Shown: positions 41,747 to 50,543 of the stretch, one piece after another
Layout of the letters: each line of letters starts with the position of its first letter
How positions within the stretch are numbered: the first letter of the stretch is position 1
DNA from: Amycolatopsis japonica
Lineage (GTDB): Bacteria > Actinomycetota > Actinomycetes > Mycobacteriales > Pseudonocardiaceae
Reading direction: 5' to 3'
Length of the DNA: 64,000 nt
Assembly (NCBI RefSeq): GCF_000732925.1
Contig: NZ_CP008953.1
Coordinates: 8,859,001 to 8,923,000, forward strand
Made by a program: the position numbers and the translations under genes
Notes under the pieces: generated by a model
Told to the model about the DNA's origin: nothing
Seen by the model: only the letters and a program-made list of their open reading frames with translations
Databases searched by the model: none

Positions 41747-43146
41747 ATGTGGCGCAGGTGCCGGACCACGAAGAACGCGACCGCGGCCAGCACCAGCGCG
41801 GCCAGCGCGGACACCGCGTGCATCCCGCTGGCGAACGCGTCGTGCGCCGGAACGGCGTCGGCGAGCCGTGACCGGGTGACCGCGTTGCCCAGCGTCCCGA
41901 CGGTCGCGATACCCAGCGCGTAGCCGAATTCGTTGCCGGTCTGCGAAAGCGAGGCCGCCGAACCGGCCTTCTCCGGCGGCACGGAGCCGACGACCAGATC
42001 CGTGCCCAGGGTGATCAGCGGTCCACCGCACAGGCAGGTGATGGCGAAGGCGATCGCCGGGACCACCGGGCCTGTTCCGGGCTCGACCTGTGTCAGCAGC
42101 AGGAACCCCGCGATGGCGCCGGCCAGCCCGGTGGCGATCAAGGTCGCGGGGCGGATACGACGGGCGAGGATCGGTGCGGCCAGGAAGCTGACGGTCGAGG
42201 CGAGCATGCCCGGCAGCAGCGCCAGCGCGGCGCCGACCGGGGAAAGCTCCAACACGATCTGGAAGAACTGCGCGACGAAGAGCATGGTCGTCCCGCCCAG
42301 CATGGAGAACGCGCACATCCCGCCCAGCGCCGTCGTGAACGCACGGCCGCGGAACAACGTCAGGTCGATCAGCGGGTCCTGGAGGGTCCGCTGGCGCCGC
42401 ACGAACACCACGCCGAAGCCGAGACCGATCAGGAGCGAGGCCACCGGGACCACGTGCACACCCTCGCGGGCCAGTTCCTTGATGCCGTAGACCGCGGGCA
42501 GGATCGTGACCAGTGACAGCGCGACGCTCGCGAGGTCGAGGCGGCCGGCGTTCTCGTTGCGGTACTCGGGCAGGAGCTTCGGGCCGACGACGAGCAGCAG
42601 GACCATCGCGGGGACGCCGAGCAGGAACACCGAACCCCACCAGAAGTGCTCCAGCAGCACGCCGCCGACCATCGGCCCGACGATCGCGCCGACGGTGAAG
42701 CAGCCTGCCCAGATGCCGATCGCGAGCGAACGCTGACGGCTGTCGGAGAACAGGTTGCTGATCAGGGCGAGCGTCGACGGCGCCAGCGTCGCACCGGCGA
42801 TCCCGAGGATCGCGCGGGCGGCGATGAGCATCAGCGCGCTGGTCGAGAACGCGGCCAGCACGGAGGCCAGCCCGAACGCCGTGGCGCCGACGAGCAGCAG
42901 TTTCCGGCGGCCGATGCGGTCGCCGAGGGTGCCCATGGTGACCATGAACCCGGCGATCATGAAGCCGTAGACGTCCATGATCCACAGCTGCTGGGTGCTG
43001 TCGGCGCCGAGGCTCTGGCTGAGCTTCGGCAGCGCGAGGATCAGCACGAACACGTCGAGGGAGACCAGGAAGGTGGGCAGGGCCAGTACGGCCAGCCCGA
43101 CCCATTCCCGGCGTCCTGCCCGCGTCGGGGTCATGGTGGTCGTCAT
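41743..43146 (-). CDS. DHA2-type MFS drug transporter
   Basis: 467-residue major facilitator with about 14 helices. Motif A appears as GTLGDRIGRRKLLLVGA and motif C-like GIAGATLAPSTLALISN, typical of DHA2 antiporters exporting drugs with protons. AAAGGA lies before the ATG. No adjacent regulator. Substrate unknown; antibiotic or dye efflux is usual. Confidence 0.92.
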   Translation of the reverse strand: MTTTMTPTRAGRREWVGLAVLALPTFLVSLDVFVLILALPKLSQSLGADSTQQLWIMDVYGFMIAGFMVTMGTLGDRIGRRKLLLVGATAFGLASVLAAFSTSALMLIAARAILGIAGATLAPSTLALISNLFSDSRQRSLAIGIWAGCFTVGAIVGPMVGGVLLEHFWWGSVFLLGVPAMVLLLVVGPKLLPEYRNENAGRLDLASVALSLVTILPAVYGIKELAREGVHVVPVASLLIGLGFGVVFVRRQRTLQDPLIDLTLFRGRAFTTALGGMCAFSMLGGTTMLFVAQFFQIVLELSPVGAALALLPGMLASTVSFLAAPILARRIRPATLIATGLAGAIAGFLLLTQVEPGTGPVVPAIAFAITCLCGGPLITLGTDLVVGSVPPEKAGSAASLSQTGNEFGYALGIATVGTLGNAVTRSRLADAVPAHDAFASGMHAVSALAALVLAAVAFFVVRHLRHI

Positions 43147-43250
43147 GGTCCGGTCCTTTCGTCGCTTCGGTGTCTTTCACCTAGGCGTCGAAGTGGTGGA
43201 CCGGATTTCGACATGCCCCCGGATCCGATTTCGGGAGCGGGGGACCTTTG

Positions 43251-44885
43251 CTACCGCTTGGCGGCGGCCTGCCTCGCGGACACCGGGTCCGACGTGGCGA
43301 GGACCGCGTCGGCCAGTGCCTCGCATTCGGCCAGCGTCGTGGCCGCCAGGCTCGCGCCGACCGCGCGCACGGCGGGCGCGTTCATCGAGAGGCTGGTCAG
43401 GCCGAGCCCGGCCAGCACCAGCGCAAGCCTCGGATCGGCGGCGGCCTCACCGCAGACGCCGGCGGGCTTGCCGGTGTCCTTCGCGGCCTGGCCGATGACC
43501 TTGAGCAGGCGCAGCAGGCCGGGCTGCCACGGGTCGTTGAGCTTGGCGACCGCGCCGAGCTGGCGATCCGCGGCGAAGGTGTACTGCGCGAGGTCGTTGG
43601 TGCCGACGGAGACGAAGTCGACCGCGTCGAGGATCTCGCGGGCGGTCAGCGCGGCGGCCGGGATCTCGATCATCACGCCCGCACGGGCGATTCCGGCGGC
43701 GCGGACGCGCTCGGCGAACCAGGCGGCCTCGGCGGCGGTGGCGACCATCGGGGCCATCACCGAAACCTCGGCGCCGGAGTCCTGCGCGGCACCCGCGATG
43801 GCCTCGAGCTGGCGGTCGAGGATCTCGGGACGGTCGAAAGCGACGCGAAGGCCGCGTACGCCGAGCGCCGGGTTGGGCTCGTCCTCAGGCTCCAGGAACG
43901 CGAGGGGTTTGTCCGCGCCCGCGTCGAGGGTGCGCACGATGACCGGCTTGCCGCGGAACGGCGTGAGCACGGCGGTGTAGGCCTTGCGCTGCTCTTCGAC
44001 GCTCGGCTCGGAAGAGGCGTCGAGGTAGCAGAACTCGGTGCGGAAAAGGCCCACGCCTTCCGCGCCCGCCTCGGCGGCGGCCTGGGCGTCGGTGGCGGAA
44101 CCGACGTTGCCGAGCACCTTCACCCGGTGTCCGTCGGAGGTCGCGCCGGTGCCGTCCCACTCGATCGCGCCGGACTTGACGGCCGTGACGACCTCGGCGT
44201 CCGGGTCCGCGACCTCGACGACGCCGGTGTCACCGTCCACCGCAAGCGCTTGCGCGTCGAGCGCGAGGAGCCCGCGGACCGCGACGACGGCGGGAATGCC
44301 GAGCGCGCGGGCGAGGATCGCGGTGTGGCTGGTGGGGCCGCCCTCTTCGGTGACGAGCGCGAGCACTTTGTCCGGGTCGAGACCGGCGGTGTCGGCGGGC
44401 GCGAGATCGCGGGCGACGAGCACGCTCGGCGAGGCGAGGTCGGGAACGCCGGGAGGCGCGATGCCGAGCAGTTCGGCGATGAGCCTGTCGCGCACGTCGA
44501 GGACGTCGCGAGCCCGCTCGGCCATGTAGCCGCCGGCGGCGGCGAGCGCGTCGGCGAACTTCCCCGCCGCCTGGTGCACCGCGCGCGGCGCGGGCAGATG
44601 CTGGTCCTTGACCAGCTGCTCCGCCGAGGAGACGAGCGCCGGATCGGCCGCCATCGCCGCGGTGGTGATGAGGATCGTCGCGGCCTCACCGGTCGCCGTC
44701 TCGGCGAGCTTCTCGAGCCTGCCGGCCACGATCTGCGCGGCCGGGGCGATCCGGGCGGCCTCGGCGGCGGGATCGGCCGGTGCCGGCGTGCTCGCGGGTT
44801 CACCGAGCGGTTCGGCGACCCGGACGACAGGACCGCTCGCGCGGCCGGGACTGACAGCGACCCCGGACAGTGACTCAGACGGCAT
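43251..44885 (-). CDS. ptsI: PTS enzyme I (PEP-protein phosphotransferase)
   Basis: 544-residue cytoplasmic enzyme I, which passes phosphate from PEP to HPr. Active-site His H187 in EEGGPTSHTAILAR, the PEP-binding barrel with VMIEIPAAAL and FVSVGTNDLAQY, and the essential Cys in GVCGEAA are present. Slightly short of the usual 570 but complete. The mRNA is probably leaderless: -10 TATGGT (44898-44893) ends 7 nt before ATG 44885. A perfect dre palindrome covers that promoter, pointing to DasR/GlcNAc control. No HPr or EII genes nearby. Confidence 0.95.
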   Translation of the reverse strand: MPSESLSGVAVSPGRASGPVVRVAEPLGEPASTPAPADPAAEAARIAPAAQIVAGRLEKLAETATGEAATILITTAAMAADPALVSSAEQLVKDQHLPAPRAVHQAAGKFADALAAAGGYMAERARDVLDVRDRLIAELLGIAPPGVPDLASPSVLVARDLAPADTAGLDPDKVLALVTEEGGPTSHTAILARALGIPAVVAVRGLLALDAQALAVDGDTGVVEVADPDAEVVTAVKSGAIEWDGTGATSDGHRVKVLGNVGSATDAQAAAEAGAEGVGLFRTEFCYLDASSEPSVEEQRKAYTAVLTPFRGKPVIVRTLDAGADKPLAFLEPEDEPNPALGVRGLRVAFDRPEILDRQLEAIAGAAQDSGAEVSVMAPMVATAAEAAWFAERVRAAGIARAGVMIEIPAAALTAREILDAVDFVSVGTNDLAQYTFAADRQLGAVAKLNDPWQPGLLRLLKVIGQAAKDTGKPAGVCGEAAADPRLALVLAGLGLTSLSMNAPAVRAVGASLAATTLAECEALADAVLATSDPVSARQAAAKR

Positions 44886-44898
44886 GGTCTAGACCATA
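44884..44898. promoter_or_regulatory. dre-type (DasR) operator on ptsI promoter
   Basis: ATGGTCTAGACCAT (44884-44897) is a perfect 14-bp palindrome. It contains TGGTCTAGACCA, the core of the known Streptomyces DasR element. It spans from the -10 to the first base of the ptsI start codon. Confidence 0.85.
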
Positions 44899-44953
44899 TC
44901 TCATAGGCGGCGTGAGCTGGCTCATAGCCATCAGCAGAACACAGAAGAGGACA

Positions 44954-45814
44954 TCATTCCAGTTCGGACGCCGTCGGATACGAGGGCTGCGCACCCTGGC
45001 GGGTCACGGTGATCGCCGCCACCTTCACCGCCTTGCGTGCCGCGTCGACCAATTCCTCGCCCTTCGCGAGCGACGTGGCGAGCGCCCCCGCGAAAGCGTC
45101 ACCGGCGCCCGTCGTGTCGACGGCCTCGACCTTCGGCGACGGCACCTCCGTCACCCCGTCGGCCGTCACCACAGCCGCCCCCTTCGCGCCGAGCGTCACG
45201 ACCGCGGCCTTCGGACCGAGATCGAGCAGCTTGGGGAAATCCGCCTCGCCACCGAGCAGGAACGCGGCCTCGTGCTCGTTGACCAGAAGGACGTCCAGCC
45301 CCTGCAGCGTCTTCGCGGAAAGCTCGGCGGCGGGCGACAGATTCAGCAGCGTCTTCACGTGGTGATCGACGGCTTTCGCGACGGCATGCTCGACGGTTTC
45401 GAGCGGGATCTCCAGCGACAGCACCACGATCTCGGCGCCGTCGAGGTCGACGTCCTCGGGCCGCAAGGCGGAATTGGCGCCGGGTGAGACGAGGATCGAA
45501 TTCTCACCGTCCGGCGTGACCGTGATGTACGCGATCCCCGTCGGGCGCTCACTCGTGCGCAGCGAGCCGGTGTCCACCCCGGACTCGGCGAGCGACCGCT
45601 TGAGCAACTCGCCGTACGGGTCGTCGCCGACCGCGCCGAGCAACGCGACGTCCGCCCCGAGCCTGGCCGCGGCGACCGCGGTGTTGGCGCCCTTGCCACC
45701 CGGCGACAAGATCGTGTCGCCACCGAGTACGGTTTCGCCACCACCGGGTCGCCGATCGACCGGGACGACGAGATCGGCATTGGCGGACCCGATGACCAGC
45801 ACCTGAGAAGTCAT
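44954..45814 (-). CDS. rbsK: Ribokinase
   Basis: 286-residue PfkB-family sugar kinase. GGETVLGGDTILSPGGKGANTAVAAARLG is the sugar-binding N-terminus, and DTTGAGDAFAGAL is the PfkB signature with the catalytic Asp. NEHEAAFLLGG matches ribokinases. ATG at 45814 gives the usual length. It sits 68 nt upstream of ptsI on the same strand, so limited co-expression is possible, although ptsI has its own promoter. Phosphorylates ribose or a similar pentose. Confidence 0.9.
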   Translation of the reverse strand: MTSQVLVIGSANADLVVPVDRRPGGGETVLGGDTILSPGGKGANTAVAAARLGADVALLGAVGDDPYGELLKRSLAESGVDTGSLRTSERPTGIAYITVTPDGENSILVSPGANSALRPEDVDLDGAEIVVLSLEIPLETVEHAVAKAVDHHVKTLLNLSPAAELSAKTLQGLDVLLVNEHEAAFLLGGEADFPKLLDLGPKAAVVTLGAKGAAVVTADGVTEVPSPKVEAVDTTGAGDAFAGALATSLAKGEELVDAARKAVKVAAITVTRQGAQPSYPTASELE

Positions 45815-46136
45815 GGAAGAGACGATGCCATGACCAGCAGTTGTCCGGGCATGACCCTTCTCCAGACGAAGATGTGAAGAACTTTGTAACTTTCTCGGCG
45901 CGTAGTGCGACAATCAGGCGAGCAGCGGAACGCCGTCACTCTTTCGGGGGATAACCTTCCCCCGGGCGTCACTTCGGCGATCACGCCCGCTCTTGAGATG
46001 CGTTGCCGCTTCCAAGCGGTGACGTTGCCCCGATCCCGGCTTCCGTCGGGAAGAGGGCATCGGGTCGCCGGCGTCGATCACGTAGCCCCCCGAGTGATCG
46101 GCGCCGGCGGCGCCCCGGTTCAACCGGGTGCCGCAC
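45815..46136. other. 322-nt intergenic region with one long hairpin
   Basis: No gene supported. It contains a 15-bp inverted repeat with one mismatch (46067-46081 with 46094-46108), a lower-GC patch (about 45876-45895) and probably the rbsK promoter. The hairpin lies 28 nt beyond the stop of the minus-strand membrane-protein gene and may end that transcript, though a U-run is not evident. Confidence 0.55.
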
Positions 46137-47309
46137 TCAGGACGCGACTGTGTTCTGCGGGATTCCGCGATACTCGCCCAGCTTGTCAGGCCGGATCATG
46201 GTCATCGCCGCCCGGATCTCGGCGAACGCGGCGTCGCTGAACGCTTCAGGAATCCGGTAGCCGTTCACGACCGGCGGAAGCGAGCGACCGGCGAGGTTCG
46301 CCCCGATTTCCCATAGTCCCTTCAGCGTCCGATGACGCTTCGCGAAATCATCGTCGAGTGGGAAGAAGTCGATCATCCGCAAGACGTGTTTGCCATCGGT
46401 GACGGTGGTCAGCCGAAGCTCGCGGAGCTCGTCCCAGCCCAACTCGAAGGTCGCCTTGTCGCGGCGGAACCAGCGAATTCCTTCGACCGACACAGTGAAC
46501 GTGGTGCACCAGGTCGCCTTTTTCCATCGCGCGGGGGTGCAGAACCAAAGCCATCCGGGAGAGAGGAGCCCGATCGCCGCGATCGTCAGGGTCGCTTCGC
46601 GGAGCTCCGTTCCGCGGCCCGCGGTGAAACCCACGATCCCGGAGATGACGGCGACAACGAGGAGCACCCCACAAATGCGCCAGAACTTCGCCGACGACCA
46701 GTCGTTGGGCGTGACCGTCCTCGACGCCGTCGCGGGTAGGCCGGCAGGAGCCGCCACGCCACCCCTCGGACGAACTGACGAGAGAGAAAGCGAACTGGTC
46801 ACGGGCGTTTCGGTGTCAGGTTTGCGGAAACGCTTGTTCCGTCGCCAGTAGGCGAACAGGCCCAACCCCACGAACCCACCGATGCCAGGTGCGATGCTCC
46901 ACCACGGAACGTCGCTTTTGAAGTCCCGGGCGTAGTACCTGCCGACCTCTTTGACGCGGAGGGGTTTACCTATGTCGGCCGGAGTCACTTCGTCCGGATA
47001 CGAGCGCGCCGTCACGACTTCTTGCCTGGAACCCGACGAATAGGGGCGAACCTCGAGGTCGCAAACCCAGTAGTAGCCGACCCCGGCGATGCTCAGCGGT
47101 CCTATCTCCTCGCAAGACTTCGCCGTCGCCATGTCGACGACCTTGCTCGTTCCCTCCTCGCCGTGGGACACCATCCCGCGGCCGAGCAGGGTCCAGCAGA
47201 CCAGCGCATAGAGGAATACGCCGATTGCGGCGCCCGCCACCTTCCAAGGGGATCTACGCGTGACTGTGGGAACCGCTTCGTACCCGGTCATCAGAAGACC
47301 GTTGCTCAC
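46137..47309 (-). CDS. Membrane protein, last gene of left WXG module
   Basis: 390-residue protein with about four helices: near residues 25-45, 125-145, about 205-225 and 235-255. A periplasmic-side loop lies between the first two and a C-terminal cytoplasmic domain (VSVEGIRWFRRDKATFELGWDELREL) is PH-like. GTG at 47309 overlaps the upstream stop (GTGA), so it is coupled to the WXG protein. Being last in an effector operon it could be an immunity or membrane partner protein; that is inference. Confidence 0.78.
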   Translation of the reverse strand: MSNGLLMTGYEAVPTVTRRSPWKVAGAAIGVFLYALVCWTLLGRGMVSHGEEGTSKVVDMATAKSCEEIGPLSIAGVGYYWVCDLEVRPYSSGSRQEVVTARSYPDEVTPADIGKPLRVKEVGRYYARDFKSDVPWWSIAPGIGGFVGLGLFAYWRRNKRFRKPDTETPVTSSLSLSSVRPRGGVAAPAGLPATASRTVTPNDWSSAKFWRICGVLLVVAVISGIVGFTAGRGTELREATLTIAAIGLLSPGWLWFCTPARWKKATWCTTFTVSVEGIRWFRRDKATFELGWDELRELRLTTVTDGKHVLRMIDFFPLDDDFAKRHRTLKGLWEIGANLAGRSLPPVVNGYRIPEAFSDAAFAEIRAAMTMIRPDKLGEYRGIPQNTVAS

Positions 47310-48319
47310 TGAATCGACCCGGATATCCGTTGCGTTCCAGGTTGCTCGAAAATCGGCTCCTGCTCGACAGGGCGCCTGGAGCCGACCGCTCCGTTCGCCT
47401 TCTCTGAGGGCTTCGGTTCGCCAGTGGCGTCGATGGTCGTCTCTCGCCGGTCTCGCGCCTTGTCTTCCGACGCGCTCTTGACCACCTCTTTTACTGCCGT
47501 CTTTCCTGCTTCCTTCACCACCTCCCAGAACGCGCCCATTCCCGCGCCCTCGAACACATCGCCTTTCTTGAGGATGTCGCCGACGTTCTTGTAGAAGTCC
47601 ATCAACATGGACTTCGCGCGCATGAGGACGCGCATCAACTTCTCGGCCCATGTCATGGCCTCAGTGCTTTTTTCGATCGCGAAGGGAACACCCTCCGCAG
47701 CCAGAGCGGCCGGATAGGCAGGCGGTGGATACCTGGCGATGATCATGACGATCTTCGCCAGGGTGTCGGTGATCAGATCGCGAATGATCGTTCGAACCAC
47801 CGAGAGCACGGTCTTGCAGATGTTGATGATGTTCCCGGCGAGCTCGGCGAGCCGGACTATCTCCCGGTACCCGTTGAGTTGCTTTTGCACGTAGGCGCGA
47901 TACGCGTCAGCCCCGGCGCCCGACCAGTCCATGCAGTTCTTCTGGACCTCGTCGGTCAACTCCTCGGCCGTCGTCTTGACGTACTTGCCGACCTCCAGCC
48001 ATTTCTGCACCTCGAGATCAAGTGCGTCTTGGTCGCCGGAAACCCAGTTGAGAGGTTCCTTCAAGAAGTCAACATGCTCGATGATCCAACCGAAACCCCA
48101 GCTCATCAGGGTTTCCAGAGGGTTCTTGATCACGTCGACGATATCCGGGACGGCTCCCGCGAGGCTGAGGAGCCCCTCCGTCCAGTCACCTTTCAAGAGC
48201 TTCTCGGCGCCGCCGAACACATCCTGGACGGCGCCCGCACCTTCCAGAGCGTTGTCCACCTTGTATTTCTCGGCGTCCGTTTCGCTCTTGGCACTCTTGA
48301 GGACGTCGTTCTCAGCCAC
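47306..48319 (-). CDS. WXG-domain protein of left type VII module
   Basis: 337-residue, largely helical protein. The WxG turn WSGAGADAYRAYV sits near residue 131 after a long helix (QKWLEVGKYVKTTAEELTDEVQ). Hydrophobic helices follow (NIINICKTVLSVVRTIIRDLI) and a charged, Lys/Glu-rich C-terminus. No C-terminal toxin domain is recognisable, unlike the right-hand module. GTG start overlaps the upstream gene by 8 nt. Confidence 0.78.
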   Translation of the reverse strand: MAENDVLKSAKSETDAEKYKVDNALEGAGAVQDVFGGAEKLLKGDWTEGLLSLAGAVPDIVDVIKNPLETLMSWGFGWIIEHVDFLKEPLNWVSGDQDALDLEVQKWLEVGKYVKTTAEELTDEVQKNCMDWSGAGADAYRAYVQKQLNGYREIVRLAELAGNIINICKTVLSVVRTIIRDLITDTLAKIVMIIARYPPPAYPAALAAEGVPFAIEKSTEAMTWAEKLMRVLMRAKSMLMDFYKNVGDILKKGDVFEGAGMGAFWEVVKEAGKTAVKEVVKSASEDKARDRRETTIDATGEPKPSEKANGAVGSRRPVEQEPIFEQPGTQRISGSIQ

Positions 48320-48650
48320 GTTCCACCTGCTCTGCCCGCTTCAGAAGATCCACCGCGTCCTGGTCGGTCACTCGTCGAACCTCGGCCCATTTCCGCACCG
48401 CGGCGACATGGTGCTCACCCGACGAGATCGCGGATTGCAGGGCCTCACGCACGTTCTCCGAAAGGTTGTTGCAGATCAACGACATCCCGCACAGATTGCC
48501 GATCAGCCCGAAGGCCAGCACGTCCACACGGTCCTTGTCCGCGTCGAGCGCGGTCCTCAAATGCTCGTGCGTCCGTTCCACCTGTTTGGCGTGTTCGTCG
48601 ATCTGGTCCGGATTTACGTCGAAACCCTGACCTGCCTGCGGCTGCCCCAT
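48312..48650 (-). CDS. EspC-like/WXG100-type small protein
   Basis: 112-residue helical protein (FDVNPDQIDEHAKQVERTHEHLRTALDAD) typical of ESX secretion-associated EspC/DUF2580 proteins, probably exported as a complex with the larger WXG partner. GGGAGGG precedes the ATG. Second gene of the four-gene operon; 24 nt after the YbaB-like gene. Confidence 0.82.
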   Translation of the reverse strand: MGQPQAGQGFDVNPDQIDEHAKQVERTHEHLRTALDADKDRVDVLAFGLIGNLCGMSLICNNLSENVREALQSAISSGEHHVAAVRKWAEVRRVTDQDAVDLLKRAEQVERG

Positions 48651-48674
48651 GGTTTCCCTCCCTCAAGAACCCGC

Positions 48675-49223
48675 TCAGCGCAGGAAGTCGCCGCCGGTGA
48701 AGTAGTCGTCCTCGTGGTCCGTCTGTTGCCGGCGCGCGGCACGCGGCGGCGCGGGCGGGGCCGGGGGTGCGGGCGGCTTCGGGGTGGGAGGGGGCGGAGG
48801 CGCGTCGAGTTCGTCTTCGGCGACGAAGCGGTCGTCCTCGTCCGCCTCCTGGTGACCGCCCTCGACGTAGCCCGTCGGTTCGGGTTCCGGGTACTCGTTG
48901 TGCAGCTGGTTGACCAGCTCGTTCATCGTTTCGGTGCCCGCGATGGACGGCACACCGGTCTGCATGGCGGCCGCGAGTTTGCTCTGCGCGCTCTGGACGA
49001 CGCGGAGGATCTCTTGCGCGAGCGCGGGGTTGTCCCGCACGGACGGGCCGATCTCCAGGCCCACCAGGTTCCCCGCGTGGTTGACCTTGACCGAGATCTG
49101 GCCGTCCTTGCTGCGTTCGGACACCGAGACACCCTCGATCTCGGTGCGCATCTGATTCGCCTTCCGCTGGGCGTCGGCCAGCTTGGCCTCGAAATCAGCG
49201 AAGAGCTGCTCAGGGTTCGACAC
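48675..49223 (-). CDS. YbaB/EbfC-family protein, left module
   Basis: 182-residue protein: an N-terminal YbaB/EbfC domain (residues about 1-95; DGQISVKVNHAGNLVGLEIGPSVRDNP) followed by an acidic and Pro-rich tail (PPPPPTPKPPAPPAPPAPP region) ending YFTGGDFLR. Canonical EbfC is a 100-residue nucleoid protein by recR; this long-tailed form instead heads a WXG effector operon. GTG with GGGGAGG upstream. Confidence 0.85.
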   Translation of the reverse strand: MSNPEQLFADFEAKLADAQRKANQMRTEIEGVSVSERSKDGQISVKVNHAGNLVGLEIGPSVRDNPALAQEILRVVQSAQSKLAAAMQTGVPSIAGTETMNELVNQLHNEYPEPEPTGYVEGGHQEADEDDRFVAEDELDAPPPPPTPKPPAPPAPPAPPRAARRQQTDHEDDYFTGGDFLR

Positions 49224-49413
49224 GCGAACCTCCCCTGTTCACGTCGTAGCCGTTCGGCGACCGAGTGTGGCATACCCGTCTGACATCGGGGAACGTTTGG
49301 CGGACATCCGCACCCCGGTCGTGTGGATCACCACAGCGACCTCCGGTTTTCCCTACCGGATCCGACGGCTTACCTCATGTTCCCGCAGGTCAGCGACCCC
49401 TAGCGTGGCCGGT

Positions 49414-49806
49414 ATGACGATTTCGGACTGGAAACGCGCGGTCTACGCGCTTCTCGTGCTGCCGGGGTATCTCGGCGGCGCGAAGGTCCAGCGTGGACTG
49501 ACGCGGCGCTGGCTCGGGCACGAGAGTGGGTCCCGGCCGCGGTTCGTGGCGGCGCTCGGTCCGAGCGCGGTCGCGTTCCTGCTCGCTTTGCTGCTGTTCT
49601 ACCTCGTCGGGCGCATCGCGACCTACGGGCTCTTCTGGACCGGCAGCGATCCCGAGGGCACGTGGGGCGGGCCGACGCTGGCAGGGGCGTGGATCGTGCA
49701 CTTCCTCATCGCGGCCGGGATGGCCATCCCGATCTTCCTTGCGCTCCGGCCACTCACGCGGCTCCAGTCCCGGCTTCTGGGTTCTTCCCCGGTAAGGACG
49801 CACTGA
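49414..49806 (+). CDS. Small membrane protein
   Basis: 130-residue protein with an amphipathic N-terminus and two or three helices (AVAFLLALLLFYLVGRIATYGLF; AWIVHFLIAAGMAIPIFLAL). DUF6338-like in layout, but I do not recognise it with certainty. ATG at 49414; -10 TAGCGT ends 7 nt upstream, a leaderless start. The 190-nt gap upstream holds this promoter and that of the divergent YbaB-like gene. Confidence 0.72.
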   Translation: MTISDWKRAVYALLVLPGYLGGAKVQRGLTRRWLGHESGSRPRFVAALGPSAVAFLLALLLFYLVGRIATYGLFWTGSDPEGTWGGPTLAGAWIVHFLIAAGMAIPIFLALRPLTRLQSRLLGSSPVRTH

Positions 49807-49823
49807 CCACCTAGAATGCCCGG

Positions 49824-50543
49824 ATGACGAACACCGGCCGCAGGGGTCGCGAGCGGGCCGCGACCGATCAGGACATCCGCCGGACGGCGCGGGCGCTCCT
49901 GGTCGAGCAGGGGCCGGAGGCCGTGACCCTGCGGGCGATCGCGCGCGAGCTCGGCATCACGGCACCGGCGTTGTACCGCTACTACGGTTCCCGCGACGAT
50001 CTGGTCGAGCATCTGCGCGCGGATGTCGTCGCGGATCTGGCGGCCGGGCTCGCCGAGGACATCGCGCAGTTGCCGGACGAGGGCGCGCTGCAGCTTTTCG
50101 CCATCTGCAAGGGATTCCGGCGGTGGGCGCTCACGCACACGAAGGAGTTCACGCTGGTTTTCGCGTCGCCGGCCGGCGACGACACGTTGAGCAGGCTGGA
50201 CGAGCCGTTCGGGCGGATCTTCCTCGCGGCGGCGGGGCGCGTGCTCGCGATGCACGATCTGGTGACGCCGTCGAACGACGTGGTCCCGGCCGAGTTGCGC
50301 GACGATCTCACGTCGTTCCAAGAAGAACTGCTCGCCGTGCTGAAGGAGTCCGGGGCGACGTTCCCGCTCGAAAAGCTCGACCTCGGCGTGACGTACCTGA
50401 TGATCCAGTTCTGGGCCCGGCTCTACGGGCACGTCACGCTCGAGGTCTTCGGCAACTACCCGATCCCGTTCTCGAAACCGGACGTCCTCTTCGACGCGAT
50501 GCTGGCCGATCTCGCGCGCGAGATCGGCCTGTCCACCGAGTAG
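49824..50543 (+). CDS. TetR family regulator (WHG-domain type)
   Basis: 239-residue regulator: HTH VTLRAIARELGITAPALYRYYGSRDDLVEHL, then a C-terminal ligand domain of the WHG type. ATG at 49824; -10 TAGAAT ends 6 nt upstream, so leaderless. The stop abuts the stop of the convergent SDR gene without any gap. A ligand or target is not evident; the SDR gene is a candidate neighbour only. Confidence 0.92.
   Translation: MTNTGRRGRERAATDQDIRRTARALLVEQGPEAVTLRAIARELGITAPALYRYYGSRDDLVEHLRADVVADLAAGLAEDIAQLPDEGALQLFAICKGFRRWALTHTKEFTLVFASPAGDDTLSRLDEPFGRIFLAAAGRVLAMHDLVTPSNDVVPAELRDDLTSFQEELLAVLKESGATFPLEKLDLGVTYLMIQFWARLYGHVTLEVFGNYPIPFSKPDVLFDAMLADLAREIGLSTE

Noticed and set aside
45914..46123. 69-codon minus-strand frame in the gap before the left WXG module
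   Set aside because: No ribosome-binding site, biased composition, and it overlaps a hairpin; treated as intergenic.
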